Assembly (NCBI GenBank): GCA_964035795.1 | Contig: OZ038320.1 | Location: forward strand, 26,543,705 to 26,607,704 | DNA from: Pterobdella sp. o SKG-2022 | Lineage: Eukaryota; Annelida; Clitellata; Hirudinida; Piscicolidae | Length of the DNA: 64,000 nucleotides | Direction: 5' to 3' | Notes under the pieces: generated by a model | What the model was told of the DNA's origin: nothing | Databases searched by the model: none | Seen by the model: the letters and a program-made list of their open reading frames with translations, nothing else | Part shown: piece by piece, positions 49,310 through 60,671 of the stretch | Layout of the letters: the number at the start of each line of letters is the position of its first letter | Position numbering within the stretch: the stretch's first letter is position 1 | Program-made: the position numbers and the translations under genes

Positions 49310-49375
49310 ATTTATTATCATATTCTTTTATTTATTTATTCACGTTTATATAGCGCGCTTTTTCTCGAAATGTTT
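49310..49375 (-). repeat. LINE 3'-tail remnant
   Basis: On the minus strand reads agcgcgctatataaacgtga followed by ATAA-type repeats. It resembles the 3' end of the LINE in COX11 (tgcgctctacaaataataa plus AAT repeats) and the sequence at 63680-63725. No coding remnant is attached. Confidence 0.5.
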
Positions 49376-50559
49376 TGAAAATTTCACAGCAATTTGAAAA
49401 CTCACTGTAGTTTTCAAAATCATAATGTTTTTTCTGATTTCAATTGAACTAATTTGGAATTATGGAATTTCAAAAAAAAATTATTATCCATTCTTCTTTG
49501 TTTAGACATGTTTTTGACTTCCATCGTACGATTTATTTTCTTTTGAGTTGAAAATTTCTCATAAAAAATTGAAAATAAGAAGTTATTCAAATAATATAAA
49601 AAAAGATACAGATGTCTCTAAAGAAGAAAGTTGATTTTTCATGCACAAATCGTCCCATTTCAAGTTAATATTGTCTCGGTTTTTTTAAATTATCTAAAAT
49701 TTTTTAAATCTAACGTTTTTAAGCATGTTGGCTTCATTTTCAGTTATGAACAATTTTATAATTGGAAAATAAATTAAAGTTTACGAGTCAAAACAATAGT
49801 TGAAGCTATAAAATAGTCTATAGACAACTCAAGAAGTTGAGAGTACATCTTTTGAAGAGCTTTTGACTTATTCGGTGCATGAAAATGCTGGAGACCGTGA
49901 TAAAAACAGCGTGTTTATACTTTCCCAAGCATAAGACACAACTCACGTCTTCCATTAATAAGTACTGCAAAAAGCTTAGGCGGTCACGCAAAAAAGAAGT
50001 AAACGGACCCTAAATGGAAGTTTGAGACGATATGTTGATTCATTTTAAAGTATTTCATCAAATTTGATCCATTTCGTTAATGAATCTTATAACCTTTTTA
50101 AGTTTCAATGTTTTTTTTATTTGATTTAATGAAATCTAGAAAGAAAATCCTTAAAAAGGCTAATGCTTGAAAACTTTAATCTTCTACAATATTTAAAAAC
50201 CAATTTCTTGCAGAAGTTATTACTTTAAGCCCATTGTTTTTTGGTAAAAAATAGTTATTAGAAATTTAAAAAAAAAACCCACGTAAATCCTCAAATATTA
50301 ATAGGATCAGACCCATTCAAAACATTTACAACTCATTTAATGTTAAAACCGAAAAAATTTTTTTAGATAAAACTTATATACTAATAAATAAAAACTCCAG
50401 CTTAAACCTTTTAAATTTGTTTCTTCAACCTTAATACATTTTTTCCCGAGAATAACACTGCCAACCGAGGAATAAAATCGAAATAAAGTCTTAGTAAGAA
50501 AAAGCCAATACAACGGCTCATATGCTAGAATTTATCATTCAACATAAAACACAACGTAA

Positions 50560-50625
50560 GAAGTTTATTAAGAGGACATGAAGCTTTTCGTGGTTCAAAC
50601 TTACATTATCAAGCGATGCTTCATG
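50560..50625 (+). repeat. Solo repeat with the Penelope-like terminal motif
   Basis: Reads tttattaagaggacatgaag then cttttcgtggttcaaactta then cattatcaagc. It is a diverged copy of the element end at 44840-44887, without any nearby coding remnant. Confidence 0.6.
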
Positions 50626-51000
50626 CATTATACTTATTCCTAAAATTAAACAATTTTTGAACTCAAATATTTTAAAATTGGATTCTTCATATAAAAAACT
50701 ACCTAAAAAGCGAAATAAATAAAATTTTATCTCTCTCGTTCAAATTCGCCCTAAAATAAAGGAACTTTGAATAACACAATACACTCACAACACCTTGAAA
50801 CATTAATGTGGTGTTAATTGCAGTAAACCGGATTTCGAACGACAGTAATCATCACCACTCTTTTATGATGTATAATGGCTGATTGAAGTTCTAATATTAA
50901 ATGCAGCGTTAGTAAAAATGATAACCTATGCTTATAAAATTTTTTCTCCATATTATTTAACTTTATATCTTAATTTGATTATTAGAAAAAACTATGAAAA

Positions 51001-51165
51001 GTAATAAATATCCAATATTTTTTTTTCTATATTTGCTATCAGTAATAAATATTCAATAATTTTTTTTTATATTTGCTATCAGTAATAAATATTCAATAAT
51101 TTTTTTTTATATTTGCTATCAGTAATAAATATTCAATAATTTTTTTTTCTATATTTGCTATCAGT
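51001..51165 (+). repeat. Minisatellite with 40-bp unit, four copies
   Basis: The unit contains agtaataaatattcaataat then a T-run and atatttgctatc. The atttgctatc segment recurs at 51031, 51071, 51111 and 51153, so spacing is 40, 40 and 42. The copies are almost identical, which indicates recent expansion. It ends about 195 bp before the start codon of the PH-domain gene. Confidence 0.92.
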
Positions 51166-51359
51166 GATCATTTGTAATTACATTTAATTAGTCAATCACC
51201 AAACCATGCAATTGAGGATAAAAGTTCACTGAGATTGAGTGGTTACACATTCACAATGTCTCCGTTGAGACTGATGCTTAATACAAATTATTTAAACTGT
51301 TTTTGAGTGTTGATGTTTATTTACTAAGATTGAAAATCAAATTTTGAACTACAGCTGCA

Positions 51360-54300
51360 ATGGACGGTAAGAGAAATATTTCTCTTTGAAGTTTTTTAAA
51401 AAATCAATTTTAATTTAAAATCCATTTAAGATGTTTTAGTTTAATTACATTAAAGTTTGTTTATAAACTTAAAAAATTAAAGTTAAATTTTATTTAAATC
51501 AATTTTTTAAAAGCTAACTCAAGTGTAATAAATTATTATAACTATTACTTCAGAAGAGCAAGTTTCGGAATTATATAATTTCCTAGTTGATTTGGAAAAG
51601 GAAAAACTAAGTGAAAAGAACTCAAAGAAACGCTTAGTCTTGTTAGAAAAACTAGGCTGGAAAAATAAAAGTGAATGCTGGGAAAATGATACAACGGCTA
51701 CTTACGAAGAAATTAATGGTTGGTGGCAATTTTTTCAACGACTCATCCTTTATAAAATAGTCATACTGCGGCGTTTTTTTATGTTTAGCTATAGGTTCAA
51801 TGTTTCTGAACTAGTGACTTTTTAGATACATCAAGATGTATTTCGAATAACTTTTTTAAAATTTTTTACGTTAATTTTTGAGGGCTTCAATATAATTCTC
51901 AAGACGACGAAAAAGATATAGTTTTTGATAAATTTAGTTTCAAGAAGGGTTGTATTTGTATAGAGTTATAAATTTTTTGCGGTTTTTTTAATGTGTTAAA
52001 CTTATTAGTTTTCAATGACACTACCTTCAAAATAACACATAAATAACTGAAAACTTTTTTTCCATTTTGTTAACTTATCAAATATTCAAAAGCTTTTATT
52101 AAGATATAATTAACAATTTTTTTTGAAGAAATTCAAAAGGAAACAAGCTACTTTTGTTTTCAATTACTTTCCAAATCATCGATATTATTTCGTGAAATTA
52201 TTTAAAAACTAATTTTTTACCATAAAAATTAATTAAAATAATCTTGATTAATTGATTTACGTTTCAATTTTCTCAGTCAATGTTTTGCGCAAATCTTTCA
52301 TTAAAAAGACTGACCGAAGAAGCAACACGATCCAAGAAAAAAACAGCGGAATAAATGGTGATTTTCTTTTCTTCATTCAAACTCATTAATGAGAGTTTTT
52401 TGAAAACTATTTTTAATTTCTCGCCCATCAACCTCGTTCATTCAAACTACTACCCAGAAACCGTTTCAAAAAGCATAAAACCTGTTTGAGTCTACTTTTA
52501 ATTTCTCACTTTCTTACACACACGTCACATACGCACTTAAAAGTTTCATAACAAAGTTTACTTGTTCATAAAACCACAGAGGTTGAAAATCACGAAGAAG
52601 GAGATGAAGATGAGGATAGTGATGAAGAGGTTCCGTGTGAGGAAATAGCAGCTGTAAACACACAGTTGACCTCTATAAAGTTGATTGTTTTTATAGATAC
52701 GTCACTTTCCGTTTGGTTTCATCTCTTTGTAAACATATTCTTTTATCGCTGTTTTTAGCGTTTATTTTATATGATTAATCAAAAACACGAGCGTGTTATG
52801 GTCCTACTCTGAAGTTAAAACATAAAATATTCTAAGAAATGTATTCGTTTAGTTAGTTTTAAAGAATGTATTGCCTTCAATGAGCAATTTTCACTTCTAA
52901 TTTATTATGGCGCTCAAAAGGTTTTTTCTAAAAGTTTCAAAGTAGAACGAATTAGTGAAAAATGAAATTTTATTTAGAGCAATAATTTTTATTTATATAT
53001 ATATAACAAAATAAACTAAATTAAGTTTAGTTCATTGGACGTATTCTTTCAAACTTACTCTGAAAACTAATTTGGCTCATTTTCTGAATAAAGACCGAAT
53101 ATTAACGGATAGATAGACAAATTTTTTATCAATATAAAGAAACAATGTGAAAACAATCAATAGATGTATGAGAAAAAAACACGAAGCATTTATCCAACAA
53201 AAAAAACTAAGTTTCTCAGTTTGTTTCTCGTACAATTGCAGCGGGTGTTTCATTTTAACCACTGAATGGATATTATATTAGGATGTAGTGAGGTATCCGT
53301 CATCAATTGATCACAAAAAATGCATTTGAATATTCATTATTGTTATAAATTAGTATAAAATATTATTATTATTTTTTCAATAATTATTAACTTTATTTTT
53401 ATTATTCTTAATTTTATCATATTTATTATTATAATTTTTATTTTAATTATAAAAATAATTATTAATTCCTTATAATAGAGACAAAGCATATAGTTTTATG
53501 TCATAAGAAAGGAAGTTAACAATAAAAGATAAACTCAAAATGTTGATATTTGAAGAAAAAATAAAACTGAACTTAAAAGTGAAATTTAAAACAAATGGTA
53601 ATTTACACAAGAAAATTTTTCATGATTTTTTATGATCAATACTTTGAATGGAAACTGCTTTTCTCAAGCGAATCTTCATTCATTTCAAATGTTGTTTGCT
53701 TAACGAAACTCAAAAAAGTGTAACCACTCATGCTAAATATTATTATGGGGACTTATAGTTTTCAATTGAAGTTCATAACTTTTAATGTGAATATTTCTAT
53801 AGTAAGCTATAGTTTTATAAAATTAGGTTGAAAAGTATTCAAAAAAGTTTATAATTTATTGGAAAATGTACTTTATGGAGTCTGTTTTGATGGAAAATTA
53901 TGAAAACTATTTGATTATGAAAACAAAATGAAATAATTTTTATTGGAAATTTTAAAATGAAATTCACTTTAAACTATTCATAAAATATTATTCATTTACC
54001 GTATTTGAATTATTTAATTAACCTTACCCTTTGTTTAAATCAAAATTATTAGTTTTTTCATTTCTTTCATTCTCTAGTCAAATACAGTTGATTAATTTTG
54101 ACACAGCCGAAAAAGCGGACGAATCTCAACATTGAGCAACGTTGACCAAACAGATATTACAAGCAAGTAATCCAGAAACTCATTTAAACCTTTTCATTAA
54201 TTTTTGTTTATTTAGATTTTATTGTGTTTTTTTCACAGATCCTATGAAGGAGTTTTGTATAAAAAAAATAAACTGCAACATAAAAAGTATATTGGTGTTC

Positions 54301-57300
54301 TTATAAGACACAAGCTATTGTTGAGTCATAAAAATGACGGCCCAAGCAAAGATTTGACCAGAATTAAAGTGATCAAAAGCATCGATTTATGGGATTATGA
54401 AGTTTCTATTGCACCTTCCAATGGCCCTAAATATGAGCTAAAACTTGTTTGTCCAGGAAAAAAAACTCATATTTATTATTGTAAAAATAAAGCTGATGCT
54501 GAGACTTGGGAAAAGGCGAGTATTTGAAGTTTTGTTTAACAATGAACATATTGTTTACTTTGATGTTCGATTCACTTGTCGGCATTATTTGAAATATTAA
54601 AATTAATTTATTTTTATGTAAATAATTTTCAAGGAAATCAAAAAAACCCTCATAATGAACTTTGCAAAGGAGGATCAAATAGAAACGGACACTGTTAATG
54701 AAGATGTAATGATTATTGGAAATAGATTATTTGATAAATAACTATCATTTCTTTGTTAATTCTTAATGCATTAGTATTTTATGTACAATATGTTAATTAT
54801 AAAACCCTTCTCCTAGTGTCCGATATACATCAAAGGAGATACTTACCAAGTTGTTCAAGACAAAAAATCGACTATGAACACCAACCTAAACCACATGAAG
54901 AGCAACAGCGATAAATCGTTAGACAATTATGCTTGCTTGATGTTTCAATCAGATACCATCACCACGTGCAAAAATGATTCGCCACAAACGCACGCCAAAG
55001 CTAAAAAGTCAAAAATCCATTCGCTTTTTAATAAAGTTCTGCACATGCGCAATAAAGTTCTGACCGAAGGAAAAATTCTTCTCTCAGGTGGATTTGAATT
55101 ATTTGAAAATTAATTTGCAATTTTTGGAGTTTAATTTTTTAAATGAATTTTGATAACTCTAAATCTTCTTAGAAATTTTTTCGATAAAAAACAAGGCATT
55201 CTTCAAAACTTTTATGAAGTAAAAATAACACTTATCCATCATATTTTGAAATAATTTATTTTTATTCTAAAATATGCTAGAATTATTTGAAGAAGTTTAT
55301 ATCAAAAGCTTTTCAAAGGTTAAACTTCAATATTCTATGATCAATCACAAATGTAGAGACAAATTATATATTAAAACCAGAACACCATGGAGCTTATCGT
55401 AAGTAAACATAAACTCTCAAATGTACACTTTTTAGGAAAAACTCAAAGATTTTTCAAGTTTCAATAAAAAACTTTGTGTATGTTTCTTGAGATTTTAAAA
55501 TAAAACGGGTAGGAGTTTTTTGAGCTTGCAACAGCCTTTAATCGTTGGAGCACTACAATGCCCTTTGTCACGATCTGTTGAACTATTTTAAAATTAAATT
55601 GCACTCTTTCCACATCCGTGCAACCTTTAAAAAGCTTTGAGATTAATTGTTCACATTTTCATTTTTTAGTTCCAGTTTCGCCGGTTTCTCAATTCAATCT
55701 TGTGTGTGTTGTTTTGTGCAATTATTTGCTTAATTCATTCTTAATGTTTTTTGCAAATTTTTTTGTCATATTCACAGTTATTAACTTCAAAACCACCACT
55801 CATCTTAATTTTCTTTTATTAAACATAATACCTTTGGCTGTCAAGCTTGGCATTTATAGAGCAGCGCGCAATAAAATAAAAAAACGAAAAAAAAGAAAAG
55901 CCAAAAAAAAAAAAAAAAATGGACGCAAAATGTGGTTAAAAAAGTAATTAAGACAAGAAGGATGATTTGCAAATAAATTTGGTAAACTTTATTTCAAACG
56001 CTTTTGAAATATCTGCTTTATGGCCCAACCACGATAAGAATAAGATTTTGTTTTCATTTACCACAAATTCTAAAAATTTGTTTTTATATAAGGATTCTGT
56101 ATTTATTAAATTAAACCCAGTTCATATTTTCAACAAAAACAAAACTTCAACGTAAGCAACAACACTCATAACACCCCCAATAACTCATGAAAACTATTAG
56201 AAAATAAATCAAATATTAGAATATGAGGATATAAAAAAGAGGATGTTTTATTAACAATAATCTCAGGCATGCTTCTTGTGGCCATTGATGTTATGGAGCA
56301 ATGGAAAAATTATTATTGCATAGTTAAAAGCCAAGAATTCCAAGTAATCACTTTGTTTTGCATTATTTCAAAGTCAAATTAATCATCTTATCAGATTATA
56401 ATTTTTCATTTTCTCAATATTCTAATTGTTTCAATGTCAGTCTCTTATTTATTTTATTAGGGAGTTAATGCCACTATAATCATATTCGTTATTGTATGGT
56501 TTTGTATGTTTAATAACTTTAATTGGATCGAACAAAAAATAAATTTCACAATTTAGATATTTTATAAATTAATTTTTTATAACATAATGATGATGGAGAT
56601 GAAGTTTAAAATATTCACGAGTCAATTTATCTTTTCCAAGCTTCCAATTATCGAGTGATGAGCGTTGAAAATAGGTATTCGAATACAAAAAATTTCAATT
56701 TTTATAATGAATTAAGTAAAAATACCTCAAACTAATTTCATCTGTTATTATATATTTATAAAACCCATAATATTGTAAGAAATATTAGAATTTTGAAAAT
56801 ATGTGAAAAGTACTTCAAACCAACCCCACACCCACCAATCAAATAGGATAACAAAGATGAATATATTATTTAGATATTAATTTTCTAGTTTCCAAAAACA
56901 AAATGTTGAAAAAACCAAAAGCCTTCAATGAAAACAACGTACAAACCAATGTTATTCAACGCAAATATGAAACAAAAAACCTACTAATAAACATGAAATA
57001 AATCATCATTAAAAGCATCGGTCTCATCTCATTTGATAGACATAAAATAAATTAAATGAGCTGATTCACCATTTATATAAAAGCAGTTAAACTATATAAT
57101 TTTGTTCCAATTGTTATCTCTGTAAGATCTTTAAGTACTTGGAGGAACAATTAGAACCGACCATGCTGAATTTGCGAGAGTGTCACCTGCAACAGACGTG
57201 TGACCAGAATGTCCTCCTGTTGAAGTCACCCCAAATTGAAGTCCAGTTGAAGGTGTGTTGATACCGGTTTGGTTTTGATGGGATTTTATAGCGGTTTTGA

Positions 57301-58456
57301 TATATTTGTTCGGCGGGTGATCAGTTAAACTTGGTGTATTTGTGTTGAAGATTTGATGGTTTTGTGTTTATTGAATGAGATTTTATGTGTTTTAGGTTTG
57401 CATTGGAAATAAGGATTTAATATTTCATGGTTCAACGTTTTGAACTAAACAGCAAAGCTCTTACAAATTTTTTTATCCTCCAGTGTGTTATTAAATTACG
57501 AAAGTTCGGTCTCTATTTAATCATGTTGCCAGTTGAATCCAAAAAGGAGTAGAAAATTTTGATTTAAAGGCTTGCATATTTTCATTAAAAATAGCTTCGA
57601 TATGCATAACATATTTTATATTAGTTTTGTTTTGCCTAATTTCAGACAATCTCACTTCCTAATTTTTTTTATCAACCGTTTTAGCCTCACAAGATAAACC
57701 CCAGCGGATGAATGTGATGTCAAAATGTTTACTCAAACAAACTTCAAATAAAAAAACACTTGACAATTTTTTACAAATTTGACTTGTTCAATAAATCAAG
57801 CTCTAAGTATAAAATAAACAATACACTTAGAAAGGTTTGAACAAATTGAACAAACCAACTCATTAATCTCCCTGTGTGTTCGGCCTCCACGTCGGGAACA
57901 TTCCTTATTCTTTATATTTTTTTATCAAATTTTTAAGTATTATTGAATATTTCCAACCAGTTCAAAGACCATACAGAGCTTGTAAAGTGGCAGAAAGTGT
58001 TGATTGAGCAAATAGAAAAAAAACTTTTCAGTGCAAATGAGCTCGAAGCTCCGGTCGAGGGACTGTATGACGAAATAAGGGAAACCTACTCACTAGGTTG
58101 GTTCTCTATGAGATTATGTGATTTTGTTTAGTAAGTATTGAATTATTATGTACACTAGCCTCATTCAAACAAATTTTTCATGTAAATTTTAAAGATTTTT
58201 TTACTAAGGGAGGAAAATTGAAATGAAAGTTACGAATGAAATCTATCAAATTCAAACGAGAATTTATCAATCTCAAACCATAAATATAAACTTATATATT
58301 TTAAATGTTTCTCTAATTGAAGACCACGAAAAAATGAATAAAAGACCAGCCCTGCCTGATTGTCCTATGCCCATCACACCCGACGTCACCCAAGTCCTTC
58401 TCAACATCAATGAATGCTCTTATATGGATGCAATTGAATGCAGAGGAATCACCAAA
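51360..58456 (+). CDS. Two-PH-domain adaptor protein, tentatively AFAP1-like (3' end open)
   Basis: Eleven exons: 51360-51366 (ATG GAC G), 51554-51718, 52580-52664, 54107-54166, 54239-54515, 54634-54705, 54817-55087, 56267-56343, 57127-57252, 57961-58096, 58323-58456; 470 codons with matching phases and no stop, so the gene continues. The N-terminal helix (EEQVSELYNFLVDLEKEKLS) resembles the start of AFAP1 proteins. An acidic segment follows, then PH1 (SYEGVLYKKNKL through ADAETWEKEIKKTL), a basic linker, PH2 (GMLLVAIDVMEQWKNYYCIV, QNVLLLKSPQIEVQLKF, TELVKWQKVLIEQIEKKL) and a tail with a YDEIRETYS tyrosine motif. AFAP1 is an actin- and Src-binding adaptor; that function is only suggested. The intron after 54515 has a GC donor. 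The end at 52664 is the least certain. Confidence 0.6.
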
Positions 58457-59560
58457 GTACGTGCCTTAACAGATAATTGACGGGGTGTTCAGCTTCTCAT
58501 TGTGGTCATTAATTAACTCCATTTAAAGTTTTTTAAAATGATAGTTTTCTATTTGAAATTTAATATAAAAGTTCAGTTTGACGCATTACAAATTGGCATT
58601 TTTTAAACTAATTTTTTCTGCATTTTAGAGAAATTTTTTTGAAAGCAGGTTGAAAGGTTGTCCATGCATAAATAAAATATTTTGGATGTGTTTGGAAAGA
58701 TATTCGTAAAATATTTTTCATGATAGTGAATTCAGCACGAATGCAAAAAAGTAAATAAATTTTAAGAGTTGCATTAATTAAGTATTCTTTCAAAAAAAGT
58801 CCCATTCATTGTGGATCTCTCAGTAATGTAATTTCAAATAAATTAAGAATATAACTAGATATGCAGACTATGTGTGAAAGTGGGCAGTTATGATTTAAAA
58901 ACTCAAGACATAATATGCTCTGATTTACTGAAACAATGCTCATAATGACAAAAAAGTAGGCGAGATTTCTTGATTTATTTGAGCTAAAACACGCGTGTGA
59001 ATTGGTAGATAACGTGGTTAAGCTTCAATTATTTATGGATCACAAGGCTGATAAGAAGAGTCACAAAAAACAATTTAAATTTTTTTTTAAAGTAAGAAGC
59101 CACTAAAATTTGGTTTTAAAATAAAAAATCGACGCCATTGTATTATTTTTCATCATTTTTTTGATTTCTTAAAAAAATTTTTCATTAGTTTCTGAATTTT
59201 TCAATTGCTTTTTTTCGAAGTATTTTGTTTCTAAAAAGATATGGCATATAATTCTTTTGAATCTCTTCATCACATTAGACTTCTTTGAATTTTCATTACT
59301 TTAAAATATTCTCATCATAAATTAACCTTCAACATAAAAACGTAACAAAGTATTGAGGAGTCGCTGTGAAACATTCATATGTCACGTGTTACAGGTGCTG
59401 AAATGTTATCTTCAGGAAGAATAAAATTTTTATTCTTTTATACAAATACTTGCAATGCTGAAAATAATATTTGCAGACGAAAGGAAAAGCAATAACAACA
59501 ACAAACGAGCTTTTTAATCCTTATTCAAACGCCGGTAACCAAGAAACTTATATAATGAAG

Positions 59561-59760
59561 TAAAAAAAAGTAAGGACAACAAACACAAAGTATTTATTAA
59601 ATGACACTTGATAATGTAAGCTAGCCTTGTTGTTGTTGTTCGTCAATCGTGTTCTAATATGACCATGGCAACAAATAAAAAAATATTATTATTTATTTAT
59701 AATAAAAAAGCTAGCCTTACGAAAAGCTAATAAATACTTTGTTTGTTGTTCTTACTTTTA
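59561..59760. repeat. Inverted-repeat element with Penelope-like motif
   Basis: The outer arms (about 59566-59600 and 59728-59760) are reverse complements sharing acaaacaaagtatttatta. Inside, gctagcctta with cgaaaagct on the right and acttgataatgtaagctagc on the left match pieces of the Penelope-like terminal repeats. No coding sequence between the arms. Confidence 0.7.
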
Positions 59761-59865
59761 GATTCAGGCTATTGTACTTCATCAGAAGTAAAAAAACTAA
59801 TATAAAAAAGTTGTTTTCAAAACTTTTATGGTAAAAAACAAAAAATGTGAGCTTTATAAATACAG

Positions 59866-60614
59866 AAAAAAATTTGAAAATGCTTCACTTTCTTTCAGAC
59901 GAACCCACACATTTGGATGACCAAAAAGCAAATAATAATAGAACTGGCAGCCTTTACAATAATATTAACATTAACTCAGTATTGCCTGCTTCCATAATTG
60001 ATAATAACTCAATAGCAAAAGATAAATCAAAAAGTATGACAGGAACAATAAAACATACCTCAAACAACAAAACAGAGGCTCATAAAATAACCACTTTTGA
60101 CAATCAAATGCCTAACGTAAACATGAAAAATGACGGAAAAAACCTTATATCGATGGAAAAAAAGCTTGAAAAAACACAAAAAAGTCATAAAAACGACAAT
60201 TATAATCCGAATGAAAACAAAAAGACAAACGTTAATAAAACAATACAAGCCAAACCCTTGGGCAATAAAACCCACAACGAAGCTACTGAAAGTAATAAAG
60301 GTAATACTAATAACATCAAAAAACCTGGCTCATTTGACCAGTGCAAAATCAAAGGAATCGATACTGCTGCCCTCATCAGTAAGTTTTCGAAAAGTAATTC
60401 GTCTATAAATAACGAAGAGCCAGTCTTCAGATTAAAATCTCTACCAATCACGCCTAACCAAAAACTTTCAAACAGCCACAAAGCTCTCCTTAGACCGCCT
60501 TTCGGCTACAATAATTCTTGCAATACAAACGACACTAGACAAAATAAAACAAACATTAAGCGTTATTCCGATACGAGCGCCATGAAAAGCAATTTAATTT
60601 TAGAAAAAATAAAG
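59866..60614 (+). CDS. Asn/Lys-rich open reading frame, probable exon of unknown gene
   Basis: A long open frame (ending at a stop at 60669-60671) in AT-rich DNA where such length is rare by chance. The encoded protein is hydrophilic, rich in Asn, Lys, Ser and Thr, and probably disordered; it has PGSFDQCKIKGIDTAALISK and FRLKSLPITPNQKLSNS as the least repetitive parts. Two acceptors are possible (tacag before 59866, tttcag before 59899) and a donor-like aaag|gttgct lies at 60614/60615. Both acceptors need a phase-1 upstream exon, whereas the PH-domain gene's last located exon (58456) ends in phase 0. So it is either a separate gene or needs one more exon in between. No domain is recognisable. 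Confidence 0.45.
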
Positions 60615-60671
60615 GTTGCTTTATCTTGTATTCCTAAAATTGTTTTCGAGAGCTTCACTTTATTTCATTGA

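Larger units (their letters stand above)
46725..51300. other. Intergenic region with repeats, no gene seen
   Basis: About 4.6 kb of AT-rich DNA. It holds a fold-back element (47471-47641), a (GATT)n microsatellite (about 48523-48602), a LINE-tail remnant (about 49310-49375), a solo Penelope-like repeat (50560-50625) and a 40-bp minisatellite (51001-51165). The open frames here are short and without recognisable protein features. Confidence 0.55.

Noticed and set aside
55618..55947. Hydrophobic plus Lys-rich frame inside the PH-domain gene
   Set aside because: It lies in the intron between exons 55087 and 56267; the A-rich end explains the Lys run, and no splice phase fits.
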